Assembly (NCBI RefSeq): GCF_038502225.1
Contig: NC_091374.1
Span: 5,225,859-5,289,858, forward strand
DNA from: Cherax quadricarinatus
Lineage: Eukaryota; Arthropoda; Malacostraca; Decapoda; Parastacidae
Length of the DNA stretch: 64,000 nucleotides
Direction of reading: 5' to 3'
The translations under genes and the position numbers were made by a program. Shown piece after piece: positions 42,728 to 51,083 of this stretch (its first letter is position 1; every line of letters begins with the position of its first letter). The notes below the pieces were generated by a model that was given only the letters and a program-made list of their open reading frames with translations, was not told where the DNA came from and ran no database searches.

Positions 42728-44131
42728 AAGTAAGATAGCAGATGCTTGTCTAGTAACAAGATAGCAGATGCTTGTCTAGTAACAAGATAGCAGATGCTTG
42801 TCTAGTAACAAGATAGCAGATGCTTGTCTAGTAACAAGATAGCAGATGCTTGTCTAGTAACAAGATAGCAGATGCTTGTCTAGTAACAAGATAGCAGATG
42901 CTTGTCTAGTAACAAGATAGCAGATGCTTGTCTAGTAACAAGATAGCAGATGCTTGTCTAGTAACAAGATAGCAGATGTTTGTCTGGTAACAAGATAGCA
43001 GATGCTTGTCTAGTAACAAGATAGCAGATGCTTGTCTAGTAACAAGATAGCAGATGCTTGTCTAGTAACAAGATAGCAGATGCTTGTCTAGTAACAAGAT
43101 AGCAGATGTTTGTCTCGTAACAAGATAGCAGATGCTTGTCTAGTAACAAGATAGCAGATGCTTGTCTAGTAACAAGATAGCAGATGTTTGTCTGGTAACA
43201 AGATAGCAGATGCTTGTCTAGTAACAAGATAGCAGATGCTTGTCTAGTAACAAGATAGCAGATGCTTGTCTAGTAACAAGATAGCAGATGTTTGTCTGGT
43301 AACAAGATAGCAGATGCTTGTCTAGTAACAAGATAGCAGATGCTTGTCTAGTAACAAGATAGCAGATGCTTGTCTAGTAACAAGATAGCAGATGTTTGTC
43401 TAGTAACAAGATAGCAGATGTTTGTCTGGTAACAAGATAGCAGATGCTTGTCTAGTAACAAGATAGCAGATGCTTGTCTAGTAACAAGATAGCAGATGTT
43501 TGTCTAGTAACAAGATAGCAGTTGCTTGTCTAGTAACAAGATAGCAGATGTTTGTCTGGTAACAAGATAGCAGATACTTGTCTAGTAACAAGATAGCAGA
43601 TGTTTGTCTGGTAACAAGATAGCAGATGCTTGTCTAGTAACAAGATAGCAGATGCTTGTCTAGTAACAAGATAGCAGATGCTTGTCTAGTAACAAGATAG
43701 CAGATGTTTGTCTGGTAACAATATAGCAGATGCTTGTCTAGTAACAAGATAGCAGATGCTTGTCTAGTAACAAGATAGCAGATGCTTGTCTAGTAACAAG
43801 ATAGCAGATGCTTGTCTAGTAACAAGATAGCAGATGCTTGTCTAGTAACAAGATAGCAGATGTTTGTCTCGTAACAAGATAGCAGATGCTTGTCTAGTAA
43901 CAAGATAGCAGATGTTTGTCTAGTAACAAGATAGCAGATGCTTGTCTAGTAACAAAATAACAGATGCTTGTCTAGTAACAAGATAGCAGATGCTTGTCTA
44001 GTAACAAGATAGCAGATGCTTGTCTAGTAACAAGATAGCAGATGCTTGTCTAGTAACAAAATAACAGATGCTTGTCTAGTAACAAGATAGCAGATGCTTG
44101 TCTAGTAACAAGATAGCAGATGCTTGTCTAG
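42728..44131. repeat. 26-base minisatellite
   Basis: About 54 copies of a 26-base unit (AAGATAGCAGATGCTTG then TCTAGTAAC). A TTTGTCTGG variant recurs at irregular multiples of the unit; two AAATAAC variants occur near 43955 and 44060. Confidence 0.97.
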
Positions 44132-44665
44132 GAAACACAGAGGCTGCCTATAACATAGGCATCTAATGGCTTACCATCACCCTCCTCCAGGAATTACACG
44201 AGTAACACCACTCGAAGGAGATTCCCTACACCCTATCTCCCTGGCCGCACCCCTGCAATATCCTCACCCAACACCACCACAATCTCTTTCAACACCCCTT
44301 CCCCACCACCGCAACCTCTCCCCACATCCTCTCCGGAACCTCCCCCCGACCCGTCACACCTTCACTCATTATGGATCCCTGGAGAGCCTATCATTACGGC
44401 ATTCATGGAGTGGTGCTCCCGGCGCAGGGGCACTGCACTAATATCGTCATCACAGCTGCCACTGGGGAAGAAATTAGCCAGGGAAGACGATTGCTCGCCA
44501 GCAATTCTGGAAACGCCTGCCTCAATAACAAACATATTACCCCATCAAGTGTTGCTCGAGACCAACTCTCATATTGTATACATCATCATATAATAGTTAC
44601 CCCTAGACTAACTCCAAAAACTTTTTTAATCGCTTAGAGAGGAATTATGTTACATTTACACAATT
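44132..44665. other. No supported gene
   Basis: A plus frame of 91 codons (44166-44441) is proline- and histidine-rich because of CACC/CCT composition. Overlapping frames at 44371-44637 and 44405-44593 lack motifs. I see no splice-defined exon or repeat family. Confidence 0.4.
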
Positions 44666-44670
44666 AGGCT

Positions 44671-44674
<4 letters not shown>

Positions 44675-44708
<34 letters not shown>

Positions 44709-44826
44709 TACACCCCCCGCACACACACACGACCAGTGAAGAGGCGGGGCCAGGAGCTTGGACTCGACCCCTGCAACCTCAACTAGGTGAGCACAACTGA
44801 GTACACACACACACACACACACACAC
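44675..44826 (+). mobile_element. LINE-D 3' tail between (AC)n tracts
   Basis: AC tract at about 44675-44703, then GACCAGTGAAGAGGCGGGGC, CAGGAGCTTGGACTCGACCC, CTGCAACCTCAACTAGGTGA, then another AC tract at 44801-44826. This is the terminal block of LINE-D without coding sequence. Confidence 0.75.
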
Positions 44827-45750
44827 AGGTGTCAGAGTGGGCACCTGTGACCAGCGGGGTCCCGCAGGGGTCAGTCCTAGGACCAGTGCTGTTTCTGGTA
44901 TTTGTGAACGACATGACGGAAGGAAGACTCTGAGGTGTCCCTGTTTGCAGATGACGTGAAGTTGATGACAAGAATTCACTCGATCGAAGACCAGGCAGAA
45001 CTACAAAGGGATCTGGACAGGCTGCAGACCTGGTCCAGCAATTGGCTCCTGGAGTTCAATCCCACCAAGTGCAAAGTCATGAAGATTGGGGAAGGGCAAA
45101 GAAGGCCGCAGACGGAGTACAGTCTAGGGGGTCAGAGACTACAAACCTCACTCAAGGAAAAAGATCTTGGGGTGAGTATAACACCAGGCACATCTCCTGA
45201 AGCGCACATCAACCAAATAACTGCTGCAGCATATGGGCGCCTAGCAAACCTCAGAACAGCATTCTGACATCTTAATAAGGAATCATTCAGGACCCTGTAC
45301 ACCGTGTACGTTAGGCCCATATTGGAGTATGCGGCACCAATTTGGAACCCACACCTAGCCAAGCACGTGAAGAAACTAGAGAAAGTGCAAAGGTTTGCAA
45401 CAAGACTAGTCCCAGAGCTAAGAGGTATGTCCTACAAGGAGAGGTTAAGGGAAATCAACCTGACGACACTGGAGGACAGGAGAGATAGGGGGGACATGAT
45501 AACGACATACAAAATACTGAGAGGAATTGACAAGGTGGACAAAGATAGGATGTTCCAGAGATTGGACACAGTAACAAGGGGACACAGTTGGAAGCTGAAG
45601 ACACAGATGAATCACAGGGATGTTAGGAAGTATTTCTTCAGCCACAGAGTAGTCAGTAAGTGGAATAGTTTGGGAAGCGATGTAGTGGAGGCAGGATCCA
45701 TACATAGCTTTAGCAGAGGTATGATAAAGCTCACGGCTCAGGGAGAGTGA
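44827..45750 (+). pseudogene. LINE-D reverse transcriptase, partial with frameshift and one stop
   Basis: RT blocks visible: [14 protein letters not shown] near the start, then a small indel at about 44928 shifts the frame before [13 protein letters not shown]. The remaining frame has LLEFNPTKCKVMKIG, DLGVSITPGTSPEAHI and YGRLANLRTAF. A single in-frame TGA at 45265-45267 follows; the next codons HLNKESFRTLYTVYVRPILE continue in the same frame to 45750 with VKKLEKVQRFATRLVPELRG and VVSKWNSLGSDVV. Apart from the indel and the stop the copy is well preserved; TGA from CGA is a likely cytosine-deamination change. Confidence 0.85.
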
Positions 45751-45842
45751 CCTAGTAGCGATCAGTGAAGAGGCGGGGCCATTAGCTCGGACTCGACCCC
45801 CGCAACCTCAACTAGGTGAGTACAACTAGGTGAGTACACACA
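44827..45842 (+). mobile_element. LINE-D retrotransposon, 5'-truncated
   Basis: It starts inside the RT domain directly at an AC tract, runs through the C-terminal coding region to 45750, and has a short 3' tail (GTGAAGAGGCGGGGCCATTA, CTCGACCCCCGCAACCTCAA, CTAGGTGAGTAC) ending in ACACACAC. The preceding 44675-44826 segment is a second copy of the same tail. Confidence 0.85.
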
Positions 45843-45845
45843 CAT

Positions 45846-45884
45846 ACTTCTTGATTCGCCGGTACTCTCCCGGGCCTTTTCCAA
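45846..45884 (+). repeat. Family M fragment
   Basis: GATTCGCCGGTACTCTCCCG and GGCCTTTTCCAAGG match the start of the repeat at about 5930, and run directly into the first CCAAGG of the 36-base array. Confidence 0.65.
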
Positions 45885-46528
45885 GGTCCATAAGAGTTCA
45901 CAGACTGGGTAATCGTCCAAGGTCCATAAGAGTTCACAGACTGGGTAATCGTCCAAGGTCCATAAGAGTTCACAGACTGTTTAATCGTCCAAGGTCCATA
46001 AGAGTTCACAGACTGGGTAATCGTCCAAGGTCCATAAGAGTTCACAGACTGGGTAATCGTCCAAGGTCCATAAGAGTTCACAGACTGGGTAATCGTCCAA
46101 GGTCCATAAGAGTTCACAGACTGTTTAATCGTCCAAGGTCCATAATAGTTCACAGACTGGGTAATCGTCCAAGGTCCATAAGAGTTCACAGACTGTTTAA
46201 TCGTCCAAGGTCCATAAGAGTTCACAGACTGGGTAATCGTCCAAGGTCCATAAGAGTTCACAGACTGGGTAATCGTCCAAGGTCCATAAGAGTTCACAGA
46301 CTGGGTAATCGTCCAAGGTCCATAAGAGTTCACAGACTGTTTAATCGTCCAAGGTCCATAAGAGTTCACAGACTGGGTAATCGTCCAAGGTCCATAAGAG
46401 TTCACAGACTGTTTAATCGTCCAAGGTCCATAAGAGTTCACAGACTGGGTAATCGTCCAAGGTCCATAAGAGTTCACAGACTGGGTAATCGTCCAAGGTC
46501 CATAAGAGTTCACAGACTGGGTAATCGC
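45885..46528. repeat. 36-base minisatellite
   Basis: About 18 copies of a 36-base unit (CCAAGGTCCATAAGAG, TTCACAGACTGGGTAATCGT). Two variants, GGGTAA and TTTAA-bearing TGTTTAATC, alternate in short blocks. The multiple-of-three length keeps frames open on both strands for 233-234 codons; these are not genes. Confidence 0.97.
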
Positions 46529-46735
46529 AATTAATATATTTTAATACAGTATTTTGATGCAGATGTGCTGCCATTAATTTAATAACGGCAACATTAGCAG
46601 AAGTTCAGTTGTTGGCCTAACCCTAATCTGAAAAGAATTTAGTTAATAAAGCAGTGTTGGTTGGTTAATTGGGTTTAAGAGTCCTTTTGACTACACTGAC
46701 TCAGTATCACTAAGGCTGCATGTAACTTGTTCACC

Positions 46736-46990
46736 ACCTGGAGTTTACCTGGAGACGGTTTCGGGGGTCAAACACCCCCGCGGCCCGGTCTGAGACCAGG
46801 CCTCATGGTGGATCAGGGTCTGATCAACCAGGCTGTTACTGCTGGCCTCACGCAAGCTGACATACGAACCACAACCCGGTTAGTCAGGTACTGACTTTAG
46901 GTGCCTGTCCAGTGCCTTCTTGAAGACAACCAGGGGTCTATTGGTAATCCCCTTTATGTATGCTGGGAGGCAATTGAACAGTCGGTGCTA
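46736..46990 (-). mobile_element. LINE-B C-terminal fragment, longest copy
   Basis: Minus-strand translation: LFNCLPAYIKGITNRPLVVF, KKALDRHLKSVPD, stop, PGCGSYVSLREASSNSLVDQ, TLIHHEAWSQTGPRG and a terminal SR. The LPAYIKG and FKKALDRHL pattern is typical of the end of non-LTR RT proteins. One stop (TAA) interrupts it. Confidence 0.78.
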
Positions 46991-47030
46991 CTTTTACTTA
47001 TCTACGTATCATGAATCTGCTTTGTTATGC

Positions 47031-47148
47031 GATCTACACCTTACGATACCACGGGCGGGGATAGAACCCGCGATCAGAGAGTCTCAAAACTCGTGGTATG
47101 GTTTGCAATCGTGTCATTACGATTTCGTGAGTCAGATCTACACCTTAC
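47031..47148 (+). mobile_element. tE: inverted copy with 14-base TSD
   Basis: Direct repeats GATCTACACCTTAC at 47031-47044 and 47135-47148. The 90-base element begins with an antisense tRNA-like 3' half (ATACCACGGGCGGGGATAGA, ACCCGCG) and ends in the sense 3' end (CTCGTGGTATGG, TTTGCAATCGTGTCATTACG, CGTGAGTC). The architecture is the same as at 27378 and 36002, but on the opposite strand and shorter. Confidence 0.8.
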
Positions 47149-47212
47149 ATTGCAATCAACACGGTACCTAACCTAATCTAACCTAGGTTAGGTACCGTGT
47201 TGATTGCAATAT
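47149..47212. repeat. 26-base inverted repeat around TTAGG units
   Basis: ATTGCAATCAACACGGTACC then TAACCT, and the exact mirror AGGTTAGGTACCGTGTTGAT then TGCAAT, separated by about 12 bases. Confidence 0.8.
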
Positions 47213-47599
47213 AAGATGTAGATAGCAATGTAAATGTAGATATCATTTTCCTTGTAGATAACAAGCCAAAGTAGCACCGAACAGTCTTGGGCCCCGAACA
47301 CTTATTGTGTTGTCTCTCAAAGTACTCGTGACGCCCCTACTTTTCATCGGGCGAATGTTGCATCTCCTGCCGAGTCTTTTGCTTTCAGTCAGGATTATTT
47401 GTATCCAGGGATTTAAGTAAGCTTTTAATATGTATACTGACACTGAGAGATATACAACTCTCTCGGGTATACATCCTTTGTGAGTGGTTAATTGGTCTTC
47501 AAGCCTATCAACACACCAGGGTCATAAACATGGTATGTTACCTATTCGCCAAGTCTATAATTTTTTAATCGCAAATAACGGCCTGTTGGGATTAAATTC
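47213..47599. other. Family L remnant, otherwise nothing recognised
   Basis: At about 47490-47550, GTCTTCAAGCCTATCAACAC and GGTATGTTACCTATTCGCCA resemble degenerate family L (compare 48590). The rest is unassigned. Confidence 0.4.
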
Positions 47600-47675
47600 G
47601 AGGAGGCCTGGTCACAGACCGGGCCGCGGGGGCGTTGACCCCCGGAACTCTCTCCAGGTAAGCTCTCCAGGTATA
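47600..47675 (+). mobile_element. LINE-B 3' tail fragment
   Basis: AGGCCTGGTCACAGACCGGG, CCGCGGGGGCGTTGACCCCC and CTCTCCAGGTA are nearly identical to 488-560. Confidence 0.7.
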
Positions 47676-47826
47676 TTTACTGAAATGTATATCGATCCAT
47701 ATGTACATACACATGAACACAACAAGAAATGAATGTTAGGTTAAGTTAGTCATATAAATAGGATTCGCAGGGAGCAGACTCCCAGCACGGATCTAAATAC
47801 TGCGATGACCTATTAATGACACGATG

Positions 47827-47945
47827 GTTAAGTTACGTAAGATTCATCAGGAAACAGGACAAGTGTCTCCTGACGCGGGTCTTAATCACATGATGACCCA
47901 CAGCTGGAGCTCTTGATCTGACTGAGGTCTTCCCGGTGACTTGTA
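47827..47945 (-). mobile_element. repA dispersed repeat, antisense copy
   Basis: GATTCATCAGGAAACAGGAC, AAGTGTCTCCTGACGCGGGT, TGATGACCCACAGCTGGAGC and CTGACTGAGGTCTTC. It is truncated before the AT-rich end. Confidence 0.78.
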
Positions 47946-48149
47946 GCGAAACACCACCCGGTAAAGCTGGTCCGGTTGTGAAGCAATTTCCAAAATTAAT
48001 GGATTGGAAATTAAAAACGGCCTAGCCATCGTAATTTTGAGACGCAGGTGCTGTTCATGTGTACTAGTAAGAGATGAAGTGATAGTAAAACAGTGGAACA
48101 AAGGGAAAAGAAAAGGTATATATTGCAATAGACATTCAGTACGTACATG

Positions 48150-48448
48150 GGTGGCCCGGTGGCCTGGTGGCTAAAGCTCCCGCTTCACACACGGAGGGCC
48201 CGGGTTCGATTCCCGGCGGGTGGGAACATTTCGACACGTTTCCTTACACCTGTTGTCCTGTTCACCTAGCAGCAAATAGGTACCTGGGTGTTAGTCGACT
48301 GGTGTGGGTCGCATCCTGGGGGACAAGATTAAGGACCCCAATGGAAATAAGTTAGACAGTCCTCGATGACGCACTGACTTTCTTGGGTTATCCTGGGTGG
48401 CTAACCCTCCGGGGTTAAAAATCCGAAGAAATCTTATCTTATCTTATG
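48150..48448 (+). mobile_element. SINE-F with LINE-C-type 3' tail
   Basis: tRNA-like head with A-box TGGCCTGGTGG (48160-48170) and canonical B-box GGTTCGATTCC (48203-48213). The shared core follows (TTCACCTAGCAGCAAATAGG, GTGTTAGTCGACTGGTGTGG, TCGCATCCTGGGGGACAAG). From about 48329 the 3' end is AAGGACCCCAATGGAAATAA and TTCTTGGGTTATCCTGGG, as in LINE-C, then AAAAATCCGAAGAA and a (TCTTA)n tail. A SINE whose 3' end matches a LINE is normally mobilised by that LINE. Confidence 0.85.
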
Positions 48449-48589
48449 GCAGAGACACTAGGAGGTGAAACCTATTAACGTTGATGGAGGGTTCTCCATG
48501 GAAGGAATGAGGCTTCCCTCCCCAACCTGAAATCAAACCTGTGTCACTAGACATACTTTGATCGTTTCCATTTATTCTAAATATAATTT

Positions 48590-48740
48590 GGGGTTTAAAG
48601 CCTATCGACTACACTATAGTCATCAAAATTACGTAGCCTGTTCGTCACCAGACAAGAATATTTTAGTCCCAATAATGCGGATTAATTTCAATTCCCAGGA
48701 TATATACTCTGAGGGACATATCTAGATGCATATATCCTGC
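48590..48740. repeat. Family L, degenerate dispersed repeat
   Basis: GGTTTAAAGCCTATCGACTA, GCCTGTTCGTCACCAGACAA, GAATATTTTAGTCCC, then a GAGGGACATATCTAG part. Related pieces lie at 6920, 46671, 47490, 61395 and 61700-62040. Confidence 0.5.
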
Positions 48741-48951
48741 GATTATTGTTAAATAAAGTGTCTTGGAATACAGAAGATTTCCTCCTTTCTTTTATTTATT
48801 GTTGTAGTTTAATGAAGTAAATAATGGCTATTAGCATTTTTTAGTAAAGGTTCGTTATTTTAGGGAGTAACTTCGATCACTTTTTTTTAGTGTTTGATCA
48901 CGTTATATGATAACAATGTTGTTGAATATTGTTTTTATCCTCAACGGAGGG

Positions 48952-49085
48952 TTTTTTGATGCCGGTGAGGGGCTCTTGATCCAAAGAATTAGACCTGATT
49001 TCCACTAGTTTGGATCAAACCTGAATACTTCCTATTTTCTCCGGCGTTGAACGACCCCCTTAAGGGTTTAGCTCCTCCCTTATGA

Positions 49086-49148
<63 letters not shown>
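48952..49148 (+). mobile_element. SINE-G with long (ATA)n tail
   Basis: TTTTTTGATGCCGGTGAGGG, GCTCTTGATCCAAAGAATTA, TTTGGATCAAACCTGAATAC, a diverged GGCGTTGAACGACCC, AGGGTTTAGCTCCTCCC, then about 20 ATA units at 49087-49148. Confidence 0.8.
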
Positions 49149-49149
<1 letters not shown>

Positions 49150-49464
49150 TAGAAAAAATTTAAAAAAAAAATGAACTTTTTTTGCAGAAAAACATTGTCA
49201 TTGTTGAGAAATATTTTTGTAGAATTTATTTGGGTACAAGAACTAGGTCCCAGCCTATTAATCTCCTTTAGATTCATACTGATAAAATCACAAGTGAGAC
49301 ATTATTCTTTCACTGTATATTCAGCACTGAAAACACTGTTAATACACAAATATCTAAATAAGACATTGATCAGGAAATACTGTGTTGTTTCTTGACGAAT
49401 CACTCACCATCATCCAGGGTGTTTTTCATTTCAACAATCCATCAGTAGCATTGGTGTTTGTAAT
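49149..49464. other. No recognised feature
   Basis: AT-rich. Frames of 65-74 codons on both strands have no motif. Confidence 0.45.
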
Positions 49465-49845
49465 TATAACCTTAATTTTTAAAGGGATGGACCGGTAGGA
49501 GTGGAAGGCAACGGTCAAATAACCAAAAGCTCCATCGGCGGGGTCATCATCTGACAAAGACCTGGGTCAGGAAACACTTTGTCCTGTTTCCTGAGGACCT
49601 AGATGACCATAAGCTCCATCGGCAGGTCATCAGCTAAGACCTGCGTCAGGAAACACTTTGTCCTGTTTCCTGAGGACCTAGATGACCATAAGCTCCATCG
49701 GCAGGTCATCAGCTAAGACCTGCGTCAGGAAACACTTTGTCCTGTTTCCTGAGGACCTAGATGACCATAAGCTCCATCGGCAGGTCATCAGCTAAGACCT
49801 GCGTCAGGAAACACTTGTTCTGTTTCCTGAGAAACTTGATCTAAC
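49465..49845 (+). mobile_element. repA copy with internal tandem triplication
   Basis: Starts with ATTATAACCTTAATTTTTAA and GGGATGGACCGG. From about 49593 a segment of about 76 bases (GAGGACCTAGATGACCATAA, GCTCCATCGGCAGGTCATCA, GCGTCAGGAAACAC) is present three times nearly identically. Confidence 0.85.
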
Positions 49846-49849
49846 TTAC

Positions 49850-50374
49850 AACAACCCATCCAGTAACAGACTTACGGAGGTACAAAGTTCCGATTAAATT
49901 AGAAATTATTGAGCGCTATCTAAACGGGTTAATGGGTACCTTTCTGTCTCCATGTATGTTGGCTGGATGTTATCTTCAACCCTGTTGGAACTGGAGTCTC
50001 GTTTCACCAGCTGATGAAGTGTTCGCTTCTCATTGGTTGTTACGACACTTCTATACACTATCCCTGGGCATATACTGAATCTGGCTTCGCTGAATATTAC
50101 AGTCTCGTAGTTGACTCTATATTAAGTATTCCCTGTATTCGCTAGGTATCAATCTAACCAGTGATATATAAATAACTCGCCATAAGTTTCTTGGTCTGAC
50201 TCCCTCCTCCATCCCAACCATTGCTTTTAGGTCATAATTTCTACCCATTTCGTTGTATTGAGAAATAGCGTTCAGAAAATATTGTCCTTTGTACATAAAT
50301 CATATTTTTGTAAAGTTAATTGTTTTTATATAGAATTATTATTACATAATAGGACACAGGTACAACTAAAGCAT
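49850..50374. other. No recognised feature
   Basis: Unassigned sequence with no supported frame or repeat. Confidence 0.45.
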
Positions 50375-50412
50375 TTTCTTGTGGTAACATTTCGCTCTCC
50401 AGGAGCGAGTTA
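50375..50412 (-). repeat. Family J core fragment
   Basis: The reverse complement reads GCTCCTGGAGAGCGAAATGT then TACCAC: the stem-loop is intact and GAAACG has changed to GAAATG. The CUGANGA box is absent. Confidence 0.55.
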
Positions 50413-50439
50413 CTGTGTTTTAGGGGAGTAGTATCAAGG

Positions 50440-50682
50440 TGACCCTTAGCGCGATTGCTAGCACACTCAGCACACGCATTGAGGATCGTGGTTCGATACC
50501 CGGTACGGATGTATACATTAGGACGTGTTTCCTTAAAACACCTGTGTGGGTCACATCATGGAGACAAAAATTGACGTAATTTGCACGAAAATGCTAAGCG
50601 TTATATAACAAGGGTCTTTCTATATAGTAGTATGTCATTGATGTCAGCTATGGTCCGTTATACCATGTACATGTACTTATAG

Positions 50683-50738
<56 letters not shown>

Positions 50739-50744
50739 GTTATT

Positions 50745-50779
<35 letters not shown>

Positions 50780-50783
50780 AGAC
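50440..50783 (+). mobile_element. SINE-F, second head type, with (ATT)n tail
   Basis: Head with TAGCGCGATTGCTAGCACAC, a GCATTGAGG block and B-box GGTTCGATACC. The core is shortened (AAACACCTGTGTGGGTCACA, missing the AATAGGTACC part). The 3' segment is TAGTAGTATGTCATTGATGT, ending AGAAATAAAGAC and about 30 ATT units at 50694-50783. Confidence 0.82.
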
Positions 50784-51083
50784 CATCCTTCGTGTTCCTC
50801 ACTTCCCAATTAGCAACATAACACGAGCGTTAACCAGCTGAATAATTATATTATTAACTAATGTCTATACTCTTTATCATATCAGTTACATAAATTAGAT
50901 ATAAAAGAGAATATATGATTGACTTTATTCATAAATAATTAATATAATTCATTAAGTTGCTCAGCGAACGAGTAAATTTAGAATGAAATGATGTAATTCC
51001 TGACGTTCTAAGCTGTGAGAGACACATCAAGAAATATTATTTGATTTACTGTTTAATAAATCTTTGGCTAATATAGTAGTGAC
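50784..51083. other. No recognised feature
   Basis: AT-rich flank of the large satellite. Confidence 0.45.

Noticed and set aside
44166..44637. Possible proline-rich small gene
   Set aside because: Composition-driven; competing frames overlap and no motif or splice context is visible.
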